64,000 nt of DNA from an uncultured Tenacibaculum sp. (GCF_947494125.1 NZ_CANLTU010000003.1:310001-374000); one strand, 5' to 3'; positions 1 to 9,291 are shown, counted from the stretch's first letter. Translations and numbers: made by a program. The notes: generated by a model from the sequence alone, not told the origin.

Positions 1-194
1 TGTCCATTTAAACCTACTAATTGCTCTGTTGATAAATTTGTAAGTAATAATGATCCTGCTATTACTGTTGCTGTTAGACTTCTTCCTCCTAAAAAATAAC
101 CTTCTGAAGATTGTTCATTTGTTTTTCTTGTTGCTATATAAGCAACAACTGCTACTAAAACTGTAAATCCTATAAATGAGATTAAACTTAACAT
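1..194 (-). CDS. Sodium:solute symporter family protein (partial, N-terminus only)
   Basis: The minus-strand frame opens with ATG at 194 and runs off the window edge, giving 64 complete codons. The peptide has a first hydrophobic helix (LISFIGFTVLVAVVAYIAT), then the hydrophilic loop with SSEGYFLGGRSL and the start of a second helix ending in TNLSTEQLVG. The FLGGRSL and STEQLVG segments are typical of the SSS/SLC5 family, especially its sugar and sialate branch. It starts 6 bp after the stop of the FG-GAP lipoprotein gene, so it is most likely the last visible gene of the SusC/SusD operon and would import the released sugar across the inner membrane. The substrate cannot be read from this fragment. 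Confidence 0.8.
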   Translation of the reverse strand, partial: MLSLISFIGFTVLVAVVAYIATRKTNEQSSEGYFLGGRSLTATVIAGSLLLTNLSTEQLVGLNG

Positions 195-200
195 ATTTTT

Positions 201-3200
201 TTACTTGTTAATTTTTATAAATTGTAGGTAATCATTATTCTTTACTGAAATAATATATCTTTGATTATCTACCGTGATTGGCACCAAATCTTTTACATCT
301 CCCTGAGTATAAAATCCGCTATCTGTAGTTGGTACAGATGTAAAACCTCCTTTTCCATTTCCTTTTAAGAAAAGACCATAACTCCCGTCGTTTCTTGGTG
401 TTTCTACTTCTGAATTATATAGATTACCTGCTAAAACTGCATCTAAATTTCCATCGTTGTTAAAATCATTAACTACTATTTGATTAACACTTGAAAATTG
501 TGCTTCTACAGGTAATTTGTGTACTATAAATTTACCTTCCTTATTTTCTAAATAAACACTTGCAAATGAACTCACTTGATAATGCAGAGAGTTTTTTAAA
601 TTTTTACTACCATAAACATCAACCAAAGTAGCTGTTGAAAATTCATTGTAATTTTTAAATTTACTTTTTAATGATGGTATCTGTTGCGACGAACATTGTT
701 TACCCCTTACTGGATACTGTTTCCCTTCATTATAGTAACTTAATACAATATCGTTTTTATTATTTTTATCAAAATCATTTACATAAATATCAAATGTTTC
801 TTTTTCTGATGCTTTATACTTATAATTCAAACCATTATTTCCTATGATATAATCCGTATCTCCATCGTTATCAAAATCACCTTGATTAATACTCCACCAC
901 CATCCTGCAGTATTTTTTGTTAATCCGTAACTTTCTGAAACTTCTTCAAACTCTCCTCTGTTATTTATAAATACTTTTATAGGCATCCATTCTCCAACAA
1001 TTATAATATCTTCCCATCCGTCATTATTAATATCAGTAATAGCAGCTGATGTAGCCATTCCCAAATCTTTAAGTAATGGTATATTAGAACTTGTTACATC
1101 TTCAAATTTTACATTTATTTCATTTGAAATGTTCTTTAATAAAGTACTTGATGCTGGTAATGGATATTTCCCTGGAACTTGCCTTCCTAAAACTAATACA
1201 TCTTGCTTTCCATCTTTATCAAAATCAAATGAATAAGCTTTAGATCCACTATTTTGTATTTGTGGTAATGCCTTCTTCTCTTTACTAAAATTACCTTTTC
1301 CATCATTTGTATACAATCTATCTTGTAACATTTCGGAATGCTCTGCATATTCATAACCCCCACTTACCACATATAAATCTTGATCTCCATCATTATCTGC
1401 ATCAAAGAATAAAGCGCCTATATCTTCCGATAATTTATCGCTTTCTATTTGAGTATTCTGTTTTTCTAAAAAACCATTCTTTTTTTGGATGAATACCTTT
1501 CCTTTATTACCAAAAGAACCTCCTACAAAACAATCATCTAAGCCATCCTTATTAACATCTGCTACTGCTACCGCTGGACCAAGTGTTGACATTTTATGTG
1601 GTAATAATACCTGATTATCAAAATCATTCAAATCATTTTCAATTGCTTTGTATTTTAATAAATTCGATTTTGCATTTGAAAATATTCTCTTCTTACCTAA
1701 TAACTGATCTTTTTTATCTTTTGCTTTCGCATACTCTAAAGCTATTGCTTGGTTTGATACTATATTTTTTAATAATTGTTCTTTTCCTGTTGGCCAAACA
1801 ACTTTTAAACTATCTATTTTTTTTACTTCTCCTAATCCAAAATGCAATTTTGCTGCTACTGATGATTGAAACCCTCTTGTTAATGTTAATTCTTGTTTCT
1901 GTATATTTTCTTTTGTGTAGATATAAACTTTTGCACCTAAACCAAAAGCATTTTTTTGAGTTCCTTTAAAAGAAACACTTAAATAGTTTTTACCTTTTCC
2001 TTTATTTTCAAAAACACTTGCTTCCTCGTCAATATTATTTATTACAATGTCCAAATCACCATCGTTATCAAAATCGGCATAAGTCCATCCATTCGAAAAT
2101 CCTTTATGCTCTATTCCCCATTCTTTATTTACTTTTTCAAACTGAATTCCATTTACGTTTTTAAACATAAAATTGTCTATCTTTTCAGAAGGAATCATTT
2201 TTGTTTTCTCTAACAATGAATATTTATCATATTCTTCTCCATCAATTTTTTTAAAGAAATCTTTATTATTTACCTCTCTCCTTGTACCGTTTGTTATATA
2301 CAAATCTTTATATCCATCATTATCAAAATCGGCAAACATAGGACCCCAACTCCAGTCTGTTGATGAGGTTCCTGATATTCTAGATATATTTGAAAATTTT
2401 GGAATATTATTCTCTACACTCCCTGTATTTAGCTGCAAACAGTTATGCATGTATTGATAATGGAATCCATAAAATACAGTTTCATAAAATAATCGTGGAT
2501 TCATACTCGCCATGTTAGCTTTTTGTCGTCGATTATTATTTGACTCCATATCTACTTGAAACACATCTAACAGTTGATCATTATTAATATCTGCTATATC
2601 GATTCCCATTCCATAAAAAGATGTTTGAGATGTTGCCTCTTTTATAACTTCTTTAAATGTTCCATCTTGATTGTTTATATATAAAAAATCAGGAATACTA
2701 TAATCGTTTGATACATATAAATCTTGCCAACCATCATTATTTAAATCTGCAGCTACAACACCTAATGAAAAGCTATAATTTTTCACTCCTGCTTTCGCTG
2801 TTACATCTGTAAAATAATTTCCATCGTTTCTATATAATTTATCGGTTTCTTCTTCCGATACATTTTTCATTCTATGCTTATATATTGCATTTGAAGTGGT
2901 TGGATGAGCTATTGGATAATTAGCTACATAGAGGTCTAAATCTCCATCATTATCAAAATCGAAAAAAGTAGCTTGTACCGAATTCCCTATAGCATCTATC
3001 TGGTATTCTTTTGCTTTTTCTGTAAAAGTATTGTCTTTATTATTTATATACAATTCATTTCCCTTATCTCCATTCCTTCCAGAAACTGAGCAATAAATAT
3101 CTAAATAACCATCTGCATTAACATCTGCCATAGTTACTCCTGTGTACCATTTTGAAGTTCCTTCTATTTTGGCTTTTTTAGAAATGTCTTCAAAAGAAAA

Positions 3201-3485
3201 ATTTCCTTTATTTAAATATAATTTATTTTGTACTTGATTTCCTGTAAAAAATAAATCTACTAAACCATCATTATTTATATCTCCTGAAGCAACTCCTCCT
3301 CCCATATAAATAGAGGTGTATTTAAAATAATTTAAAGAATCTGTTTCTTTTAAATTATTCTCAAAGTAAATTCCTGTTTTACCAGCCTTTAATTCACTAA
3401 ATAATAAGTTGCTTTTTTTTGTACTTTTTTCACTAGTACAAGCAACTAATAAAATCACAATTAAAATTAAAGAGGAAAATTTCAT
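201..3485 (-). CDS. FG-GAP/VCBS repeat lipoprotein with ASPIC/UnbV domain (CRTAC1-like)
   Basis: This is a 1094-residue predicted lipoprotein with a signal peptide ending in a lipobox at Cys16 (LLVAC). It contains about fourteen DxDxDG-type calcium loops, such as DINNDGLVD, DVNADGYLD, DFDNDGDLD and DINNDGWED, spread over most of the chain as in FG-GAP/VCBS beta-propellers. Around residues 500-575 lies an ASPIC/UnbV module (GLGAKVYI, then LKVVWPTGKEQ). Such proteins are repeatedly found beside SusC/SusD pairs in marine Bacteroidota and are presumed to be surface glycan-binding or scaffold proteins, but no enzymatic role is established. It lies 93 bp downstream of susD, across a strong hairpin, and 6 bp upstream of the symporter gene. 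Confidence 0.88.
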   Translation of the reverse strand: MKFSSLILIVILLVACTSEKSTKKSNLLFSELKAGKTGIYFENNLKETDSLNYFKYTSIYMGGGVASGDINNDGLVDLFFTGNQVQNKLYLNKGNFSFEDISKKAKIEGTSKWYTGVTMADVNADGYLDIYCSVSGRNGDKGNELYINNKDNTFTEKAKEYQIDAIGNSVQATFFDFDNDGDLDLYVANYPIAHPTTSNAIYKHRMKNVSEEETDKLYRNDGNYFTDVTAKAGVKNYSFSLGVVAADLNNDGWQDLYVSNDYSIPDFLYINNQDGTFKEVIKEATSQTSFYGMGIDIADINNDQLLDVFQVDMESNNNRRQKANMASMNPRLFYETVFYGFHYQYMHNCLQLNTGSVENNIPKFSNISRISGTSSTDWSWGPMFADFDNDGYKDLYITNGTRREVNNKDFFKKIDGEEYDKYSLLEKTKMIPSEKIDNFMFKNVNGIQFEKVNKEWGIEHKGFSNGWTYADFDNDGDLDIVINNIDEEASVFENKGKGKNYLSVSFKGTQKNAFGLGAKVYIYTKENIQKQELTLTRGFQSSVAAKLHFGLGEVKKIDSLKVVWPTGKEQLLKNIVSNQAIALEYAKAKDKKDQLLGKKRIFSNAKSNLLKYKAIENDLNDFDNQVLLPHKMSTLGPAVAVADVNKDGLDDCFVGGSFGNKGKVFIQKKNGFLEKQNTQIESDKLSEDIGALFFDADNDGDQDLYVVSGGYEYAEHSEMLQDRLYTNDGKGNFSKEKKALPQIQNSGSKAYSFDFDKDGKQDVLVLGRQVPGKYPLPASSTLLKNISNEINVKFEDVTSSNIPLLKDLGMATSAAITDINNDGWEDIIIVGEWMPIKVFINNRGEFEEVSESYGLTKNTAGWWWSINQGDFDNDGDTDYIIGNNGLNYKYKASEKETFDIYVNDFDKNNKNDIVLSYYNEGKQYPVRGKQCSSQQIPSLKSKFKNYNEFSTATLVDVYGSKNLKNSLHYQVSSFASVYLENKEGKFIVHKLPVEAQFSSVNQIVVNDFNNDGNLDAVLAGNLYNSEVETPRNDGSYGLFLKGNGKGGFTSVPTTDSGFYTQGDVKDLVPITVDNQRYIISVKNNDYLQFIKINK

Positions 3486-3507
3486 TGATTAAAATAATAG
3501 TAAAACA

Positions 3508-3550
3508 AACTAGACAGTTAATTGCTAACTACACAATTAACCATCTAGTT
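3508..3550 (-). terminator. Intra-operon hairpin between SusD and the FG-GAP lipoprotein gene
   Basis: Arms 3508-3524 and 3534-3550 pair over 17 bp with two mismatches around a 9-nt loop. Read on the minus strand, the stem follows the susD stop by about 28 nt and is followed by a loosely T-rich stretch, not a clean T-run. This suits a partial terminator or an mRNA 3'-end stabiliser lowering expression of the downstream genes relative to susCD. It is also symmetric enough to be a protein-binding site. Confidence 0.5.
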
Positions 3551-3578
3551 CAATTAATATGAAACAAAGTTATTTTTA

Positions 3579-5120
3579 TTAATATCCTGGGTTCTGATCC
3601 GCACTTGTTAATTTAGAATTCTTATCAATTTCTGTAATTGGTATTGGAAATAAATCATTTTTAGATGTATATCCTGTTCCAGCTAATTCTGTAGCTGCTT
3701 TTCCCCAGCGTACTAAATCCCAAAAACGTTGCCCTTCATGTGCTAATTCTAAAAATTTTTCATTAACTATAGCTTCAAATAATGTATTTCCTGCTAAAGC
3801 TGGATCAATATTAGGTAAACCTGCTCTAGTTCTTATTTTATTTAATTCTGTCCTAGCTTCAGCATCTCTACCTTCTTTATTATATGCCTCTGCAGCTAAT
3901 AATAATACTTCTGCATAACGGAATAATCTAAAATTTGTACTGTAATTTAATTCTCTTACTCCACCAGTGCTAGTTTCTTTAGCTCTTGTCGTGTATTTCA
4001 TTCTAATAGCCCCTTCATAGTCCCAAATAACTCCTCCATCTGCTTTTGTTGGATCTACACCTCCTCCATTTGCTATCAACTCAGCTTCTGTCATTACAGT
4101 TGCTGCTTTTCTAGTAACATCACCAGCCGCATCGAAAGCATCAACTAATTTTTTTGTCGGTCTGTTCATTCCCCAACCATTTAATAAACCTATAGCTACA
4201 ACATCCATAACTCCATCTCCTCTAGGCCCCATTAATTGAATATGTAAATTACTTTCGTTTCTTCCACCCCAAGCAATGTTTCCCCAATCTCTACCTGATG
4301 TTGAAACATATCCTATTTCTAATAAAGATTCTCTTCCAAATTCTTTTTCAATACTCCAAACATCATTAACATTTGGCTCTAAATCGTGAGATGAATTAGA
4401 AATAACACTTTGAAGAAACGGTATCGCTTCTAAATTTTTATTTTGAAAAACTAAAACTTTCCCCATTAAAGCCTCAGCTACTCCTTTTGAAACTCTAAAC
4501 GAATATCCTAATGAAGATTTTTCTGGCAACGATACAATTGCATCTGTTAAATCCGCTTCTATTTGTGCATATACTTCTGCTCGTGTAGATTTTCCTATTC
4601 CAAAATCTGCTGGCGTAGTTGGAACTGTTAAACGTAAAGGAATATCTCCAAACATTGTTGTAAGTTCAAAATAACACCAAGCTCTCATAAATTTAGCCTC
4701 AGCTAATGCTTTGTCTTTGCTACTTAAACTAGAATCTTTTATATTTTCTATTACTAAATTTGACAAAGCTATAGTTCTATAAAACAAATCCCATATACTT
4801 GAAATAGAAGAGTTTGATGACGAAACTTTCACATAATCATCTATATTTTGCAATTGTTGTTGATCTTCTGAATTCACTCCCCCTGCATTCGCTTCATCTC
4901 CTGGCAATAATTTTACAAAAAAAGCACTATGCCAATCTCTACCATAATTATATTGCATTAAATCGTAAATACCTATCACTGCAGACTCTACATTTTCTTC
5001 TTCTAAAAAGAAAGTTTCTAAATCTTCTACATTTTGTGGAGGATTCACTGTAAAATCATTATTACAAGCAAACACTCCTACTAAAAGTATTGCTATTACT
5101 GTTAAAAATTGTTTTTTCAT
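3579..5120 (-). CDS. RagB/SusD family outer-membrane nutrient-binding lipoprotein
   Basis: This 513-residue lipoprotein has its lipobox at Cys19 (VGVFAC). It shows the usual SusD layout: an N-terminal helical TPR-like part (FMRAWCYFELTTMFGDIPL), the conserved stretch FRLFRYAEVLLLAAEAYNKEG, and a C-terminal part with GQRFWDLVRWGKA and LFPIPITEID. SusD proteins cap the SusC TonB-dependent transporter at the cell surface and bind the incoming oligosaccharide. The gene follows susC by 12 bp on the same strand, so the two are co-transcribed. Length is normal for the family. The ligand is not readable from sequence; the GH3 beta-glucosidase across the regulator suggests a beta-glucoside or beta-glucan. 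Confidence 0.95.
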   Translation of the reverse strand: MKKQFLTVIAILLVGVFACNNDFTVNPPQNVEDLETFFLEEENVESAVIGIYDLMQYNYGRDWHSAFFVKLLPGDEANAGGVNSEDQQQLQNIDDYVKVSSSNSSISSIWDLFYRTIALSNLVIENIKDSSLSSKDKALAEAKFMRAWCYFELTTMFGDIPLRLTVPTTPADFGIGKSTRAEVYAQIEADLTDAIVSLPEKSSLGYSFRVSKGVAEALMGKVLVFQNKNLEAIPFLQSVISNSSHDLEPNVNDVWSIEKEFGRESLLEIGYVSTSGRDWGNIAWGGRNESNLHIQLMGPRGDGVMDVVAIGLLNGWGMNRPTKKLVDAFDAAGDVTRKAATVMTEAELIANGGGVDPTKADGGVIWDYEGAIRMKYTTRAKETSTGGVRELNYSTNFRLFRYAEVLLLAAEAYNKEGRDAEARTELNKIRTRAGLPNIDPALAGNTLFEAIVNEKFLELAHEGQRFWDLVRWGKAATELAGTGYTSKNDLFPIPITEIDKNSKLTSADQNPGY

Positions 5121-5132
5121 AATTTATAAATA

Positions 5133-8105
5133 TTAAAAATCTAATGATAATCCAAATAATGCTTTACCTGGTGTTGGATAATAACCTCTATCTACACCTA
5201 TGTCATTATTTCCAAAGTTTCCTATTTCTGGATCTAGGCCTTTGTAATTAGTAAAAGTAAAATAATCATCTAAAGACATATAAACTCTTAAATTATTAAG
5301 ATGTAGTTTATCTGTCAACGATTTTGGAACTGTATATCCTAATTGAATTTGTTTAACTCTTAAATAAGATCCATCTTCTACTACTAAATCTGTATCATAA
5401 GCTGTACTCGCATATTGAGCTGCTGGAAAACTAGCATTATCACCTGCTTGTTTCCATCTATTTTCGTAAAAATGTATAGGTTTATTTGTTATCGGTCTCG
5501 ATGGTTGGTGATATGTAGCCATTATATCATTACCTACTGTACCCTGAAATTGTACATTAAAATCGAAACTCTTATAACCTAAACTAACATTACCTCCATA
5601 TAATATATCTGGATGAGGTGAACCTATCATTGTTTTATCTGCATTATTTACAGTTCCATCTCCATTCGTATCCACTAAATTCACTTGTCCTGTAGCTGGA
5701 TCTATACCGTTTGTTTCGTACCCATAAAAGTACCATACTGGTAAACCTTTTGTAAATCTTGTAATTCCATCACTATTTTGTGGTGCTCCAGCCCCAACTA
5801 TTGAAGTTCCTTCTGGAACAAACAATACCTCAGTAACTTCGTTATTTAATGTAGATAAGTTAAGATTAACATTATATGTCAGCCCACTTTTTGTTTCATC
5901 TCCATAACCTAACTCAAATTCAAACCCTTTATTTTCAATAGTTCCCGCATTAAACGGACTAAAAACAAACCCTGCTGAACCTGGAGTAATTAAACTTCCA
6001 TTATTTACTATTAAATCTTTTGTTGTTTTAACATAATAATCAACAGAGAAATTCATTCTTCTATTAAAAGCTTTTACATCCACTCCAAAATCTAATTGTT
6101 CTGATGTTTCCCAAACTAAATTTTCATTAGCAAAACTTGTAATTTGTGCTCCAATTGCTCCTAGATAATCAATTGGATTACCTCCATTTAATCTAGTTAT
6201 AAAAGTTTTATCTGTATTACCTGGTAAATTACCCCAGCTACCGTTTTGTCCCCAACTTGCTCTTACTTTCAAATAATCAATTTTAGAATCTTCCTTCCAA
6301 AAGTTTTCCTTTGAAACAACCCATCCACTTGACACAGCTGGGAAAAAAGCAGTTTTATTTTTTGAAGGAAATTTATCAGATCTATCACTTCTAAATGAAC
6401 CTTCTAATAAATATTTCCCAGAAAAATCATAAGATAATCTTCCAAATGCTGAAACTAAATTGTTTTTATATACTGGAATTACTGGTCTATCTCCTTGTGT
6501 ATCTACTACAACTGTAGTAGTTCTAGTGTCTTCTGCTGAATACCCTGCTAAAGCTGTAAAACTATGCTCTTCTATTTTTTTAGTATATGTTACAAAATTC
6601 TCCCACAACCATTTGTTACTTTCAACATCAACTGTTGATCTTGAAAAAACTGTATTTTGAGCTTCTGAAGAAACATAATAAGGATTCGTAGAATTAACTG
6701 TACTCCAAGTGTTTTGCTCTAAACCTAACCTTGTCGTAAAATTTAACCCTTCTAAAATTTTAAACTTAAAATAAGTCGTATTTAAAAATTGTGCCGCATC
6801 TGTAACATTACTATTTATTACATTAGAAAACGCAACTGGGTTTATCACCTCTCCTGTAGAAAAACTTGGATATCCATAAACATTACCATTAGCATCAGTT
6901 AACAACGGTACATTATTATTTGTTGCATTATCAATTACATTTTGTGGTACTTGTCCACTAGGATATGTTACTGGAGTTAAGGGATCTATAATTAACATAT
7001 TTTGAATAACCCCTCTAGTGTCACTATTTTCATTAACACCGTTTTTATCGGTCATTGAATAAGTAGCATTCATACCTACTTCTAACCAATCAACTAGCTC
7101 TCCTTTTAAATTCATCCTTAATGTAGTTCTTTTGAAAGAAGAATTATCTTTTCCTACAATACCTTTTTGATTCAAATTAGATGCAGAAATATAGTAAGAT
7201 CCTTTTTCTCCTGCTCCTGATAAACTTACATCGTTCCTATACATTGGTGCAGTAACAAATGTTTTATCAATCCAATTGGTATCATAACCATTGTTAGTTA
7301 CACTTGCTATTCCTGCTTCATTCATATAAGTAACAAATTGAGAAGCATTCATTAGCTGCATGTCTGTTCTTACACTCTGAGAAACAAACTGAGAATTAAT
7401 ACTTACTTTCAATCCACCTTTTTTACCTGCTTTTGTTGTTACAATAACAACTCCATTTGCACCTTCTGTACCATATATAGCTGATGAAGCCGCATCTTTT
7501 AACACTTCAATATTCTCAATATCACTTGGAGGTAGATTATCTAAATTAGACACCTTCATTCCATCAACAATAAATAATGGGTCAGTTTTTCCATTAGAAC
7601 CAGCACCTCTAATTCTTATTTTAGCTCCAGAACCAGGTGAACCAGAAGATGAAACAACTGTAACCCCCGATGTTCTACCTTGTAAAACTTGCTCTACTCT
7701 CTGACTAGAAGCACTTTTAATATCTTTACTATCTATACTAGAAATAGCACCAGTAACTAAACTTTTCTTTTTAGCTCCATAACCTACAATGACCACTTCA
7801 TCTAAATTATTAGAATCTTCTTCTAAAGAGACATTTATAACTTGTCTTCCATTTACTTTTACTTCTTGTGTTTTATAACCCACAAAACTAAAAACAAGTA
7901 CAGCATCTGGTTTTACATTATTTATTATATAAGACCCGTCCATTTCTGTTACCGCACCATTTGTTGTACCCTTTACAATAATATTTACTCCAACTACTTC
8001 TCCTAAGTTATCAGACACAACTCCTTTTACGGTTTGTGAATACCCATAGACACTTAGAAGAAAAAAGGATAAAAGCATTAAATTCTTAAAAAAACTTTTT
8101 TTCAT
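5133..8105 (-). CDS. SusC/RagA family TonB-linked outer-membrane transporter
   Basis: This 990-residue outer-membrane protein has an N-terminal signal peptide ending near GYSQ. A carboxypeptidase-D regulatory-like beta-sandwich follows (about residues 25-100, with VKGVVSD...GVNIIVKGT and DGSYIINNV), then the SusC plug signature VVIVGYGAKKKSLVTGAIS, and a long beta-barrel ending in FGLSLDF with a C-terminal aromatic residue. It imports oligosaccharides into the periplasm using TonB energy together with the SusD lid encoded just downstream. It has no N-terminal STN domain, so it does not look coupled to a FecI/FecR-type sigma/anti-sigma pathway. This agrees with control by the divergent AraC-type regulator. 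It is the first gene of the minus-strand operon. Confidence 0.95.
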   Translation of the reverse strand: MKKSFFKNLMLLSFFLLSVYGYSQTVKGVVSDNLGEVVGVNIIVKGTTNGAVTEMDGSYIINNVKPDAVLVFSFVGYKTQEVKVNGRQVINVSLEEDSNNLDEVVIVGYGAKKKSLVTGAISSIDSKDIKSASSQRVEQVLQGRTSGVTVVSSSGSPGSGAKIRIRGAGSNGKTDPLFIVDGMKVSNLDNLPPSDIENIEVLKDAASSAIYGTEGANGVVIVTTKAGKKGGLKVSINSQFVSQSVRTDMQLMNASQFVTYMNEAGIASVTNNGYDTNWIDKTFVTAPMYRNDVSLSGAGEKGSYYISASNLNQKGIVGKDNSSFKRTTLRMNLKGELVDWLEVGMNATYSMTDKNGVNENSDTRGVIQNMLIIDPLTPVTYPSGQVPQNVIDNATNNNVPLLTDANGNVYGYPSFSTGEVINPVAFSNVINSNVTDAAQFLNTTYFKFKILEGLNFTTRLGLEQNTWSTVNSTNPYYVSSEAQNTVFSRSTVDVESNKWLWENFVTYTKKIEEHSFTALAGYSAEDTRTTTVVVDTQGDRPVIPVYKNNLVSAFGRLSYDFSGKYLLEGSFRSDRSDKFPSKNKTAFFPAVSSGWVVSKENFWKEDSKIDYLKVRASWGQNGSWGNLPGNTDKTFITRLNGGNPIDYLGAIGAQITSFANENLVWETSEQLDFGVDVKAFNRRMNFSVDYYVKTTKDLIVNNGSLITPGSAGFVFSPFNAGTIENKGFEFELGYGDETKSGLTYNVNLNLSTLNNEVTEVLFVPEGTSIVGAGAPQNSDGITRFTKGLPVWYFYGYETNGIDPATGQVNLVDTNGDGTVNNADKTMIGSPHPDILYGGNVSLGYKSFDFNVQFQGTVGNDIMATYHQPSRPITNKPIHFYENRWKQAGDNASFPAAQYASTAYDTDLVVEDGSYLRVKQIQLGYTVPKSLTDKLHLNNLRVYMSLDDYFTFTNYKGLDPEIGNFGNNDIGVDRGYYPTPGKALFGLSLDF

Positions 8106-8230
8106 AATTAATAATTAAATTATTTTTTTCTGTTATTATACTAATAATCTCATCCGTTTTTTAAAGACTTAATAAATAATTAAAGATTACTTAAAACAGT
8201 CCGCAGTTTACGAAAAGGATTTAGATGATA

Positions 8231-8238
8231 CAAAACTA
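8231..8238 (-). promoter_or_regulatory. Candidate -7 element upstream of susC
   Basis: Read on the minus strand the bases are TAGTTTTG, matching the Bacteroidota -7 consensus TAnnTTTG. It lies 126 bp upstream of the susC start, with only a weak TTA at the -33 distance. In such an AT-rich region chance matches are common. Confidence 0.35.
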
Positions 8239-8254
8239 TACGTTAAAACAGCTA

Positions 8255-8292
8255 TTTAGTAATATATTTTTGTCATTTAATAATATATTTTT
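8255..8292 (+). promoter_or_regulatory. 21-bp-spaced direct repeat, candidate AraC-type operator
   Basis: TTTAgTAATATATTTTT at 8255-8271 and TTTAaTAATATATTTTT at 8276-8292 agree at 16 of 17 bases, with a centre-to-centre spacing of exactly 21 bp. That is the half-site spacing known for AraC-family dimers such as E. coli AraC at araI1-I2. The repeat overlaps the best -7 element of the regulator gene and lies in the 217-bp divergent region shared with susC, so autoregulation and control of the operon are both plausible. Confidence 0.5.
8265..8272 (+). promoter_or_regulatory. Candidate -7 element for the AraC-type regulator
   Basis: TATTTTTG matches TAnnTTTG, with TTA 19 bp upstream (8243-8245) as a weak -33 element. 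The regulator's ATG is 50 bp downstream. It overlaps the first copy of the 21-bp direct repeat. Confidence 0.45.
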
Positions 8293-8322
8293 TATATTAT
8301 TGAACCTTAAAAACAAAAAATA

Positions 8323-9195
8323 ATGCAAAATAACATCCACAGAGAGATTACTCAACTATCTCCCACTGACAGTTTTCTTGTGTACTACAGAGTAAAAGAC
8401 GAGTTTGACTTTCCTATTCATTTCCACCCCGAGTACGAACTAAATCTTATTCACAAAGGATCTGGTGTAAGACGAATAATAGGAGATCATATTGAAGAAA
8501 TTTCTGACTACGAATTAGTTCTTATTGGCCCAAACTTACCTCACTGCTGGGAACTACACGAATGCACTAATAAGGAAATACATGAAGTTACAGTACATAT
8601 TCATAATGACTTATTAGGTGAAAAACTACTTTCTAGGCGAGTTTTCAAATCAATAAGAGACATGTTTAACAGATCTATTCATGGAATTCTTTTTTCTGAA
8701 AAAACAACAAAAGAAATGATGCCTAGACTTAAAAACCTCCCAAAAGCCTCTGGAATAGACTACTTTATAGAATTCATATCTATACTTCACGACTTATCTA
8801 CTTCAAGAAACCAAAAACTTCTATCTACTACTTTTTCAAATATTGACAACTTTGATAATAGCGATAGAATCAAGAAAATATATGAGTTTATACAAGAAAA
8901 TTTCCATAAAAAAATCACTCTTGATGAAATATCAGAACTCATTAACATGAGCCCCGTATCATTTAACCGATTCATAAAAAAGAGAACTGGAAAAACCTTT
9001 GTTGCATACTTAAATAGTACACGCGTAAGCTTTGCAACAAGACTACTACTAGAAACCGACTTAAGTATTAGCGAAATTGCTTTTAAATGCGGGTTTAACA
9101 ACATAGCTAACTTCAATAGAATCTTTAAAAAGGTAAAAAATTGCACACCGAGTGAATTCAAAACAGAATTCAAAGGAATACAAAAAGTACTATAA
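8323..9195 (+). CDS. AraC family transcriptional regulator of the utilisation locus
   Basis: The 290-residue protein has an N-terminal cupin-like sensor half (FPIHFHPEYELNLIHKGSGVRRIIGD, then LVLIGPNLPHCWE) and a C-terminal double helix-turn-helix domain at about residues 197-283 (ITLDEISELINMSPVSFNRFIKK, then LSISEIAFKCGFNNIANFNRIFKK and TPSEFK). The AraC family typically binds direct repeats and activates sugar-use genes when the cupin binds a ligand. It is divergent from susC and lies 150 bp upstream of the GH3 gene. Bacteroidota loci of this kind more often use hybrid two-component, SusR-like or sigma/anti-sigma regulators, so an AraC protein is a less usual choice. The inducer is unknown. 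Confidence 0.9.
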   Translation: MQNNIHREITQLSPTDSFLVYYRVKDEFDFPIHFHPEYELNLIHKGSGVRRIIGDHIEEISDYELVLIGPNLPHCWELHECTNKEIHEVTVHIHNDLLGEKLLSRRVFKSIRDMFNRSIHGILFSEKTTKEMMPRLKNLPKASGIDYFIEFISILHDLSTSRNQKLLSTTFSNIDNFDNSDRIKKIYEFIQENFHKKITLDEISELINMSPVSFNRFIKKRTGKTFVAYLNSTRVSFATRLLLETDLSISEIAFKCGFNNIANFNRIFKKVKNCTPSEFKTEFKGIQKVL

Positions 9196-9232
9196 TACTT
9201 TTTTGTCAAAAACAAACACATATAATACTTTT
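9191..9232 (+). promoter_or_regulatory. 30-bp-spaced direct repeat upstream of the GH3 gene
   Basis: TATAATACTTTT occurs at 9191-9202, overlapping the regulator's stop codon, and again identically at 9221-9232. The spacing is 30 bp, close to three helical turns, and the second copy is about 60 bp upstream of the candidate -7 element. It may be a regulator site, but the region is very AT-rich. Confidence 0.3.
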
Positions 9233-9291
9233 AGTATAAAAAAATATCACATTTTGATTATTTATGTATACATTTAAAACACTCTTTATTT

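Noticed and set aside
1583..1969. Plus-strand frame of 128 codons inside the FG-GAP lipoprotein gene
   Set aside because: It is a low-complexity Leu-rich shadow on the reverse strand of a clear coding region.
8787..9221. Minus-strand frame of 144 codons across the AraC gene
   Set aside because: It is antisense to a well-supported HTH domain, with no signal or family resemblance.
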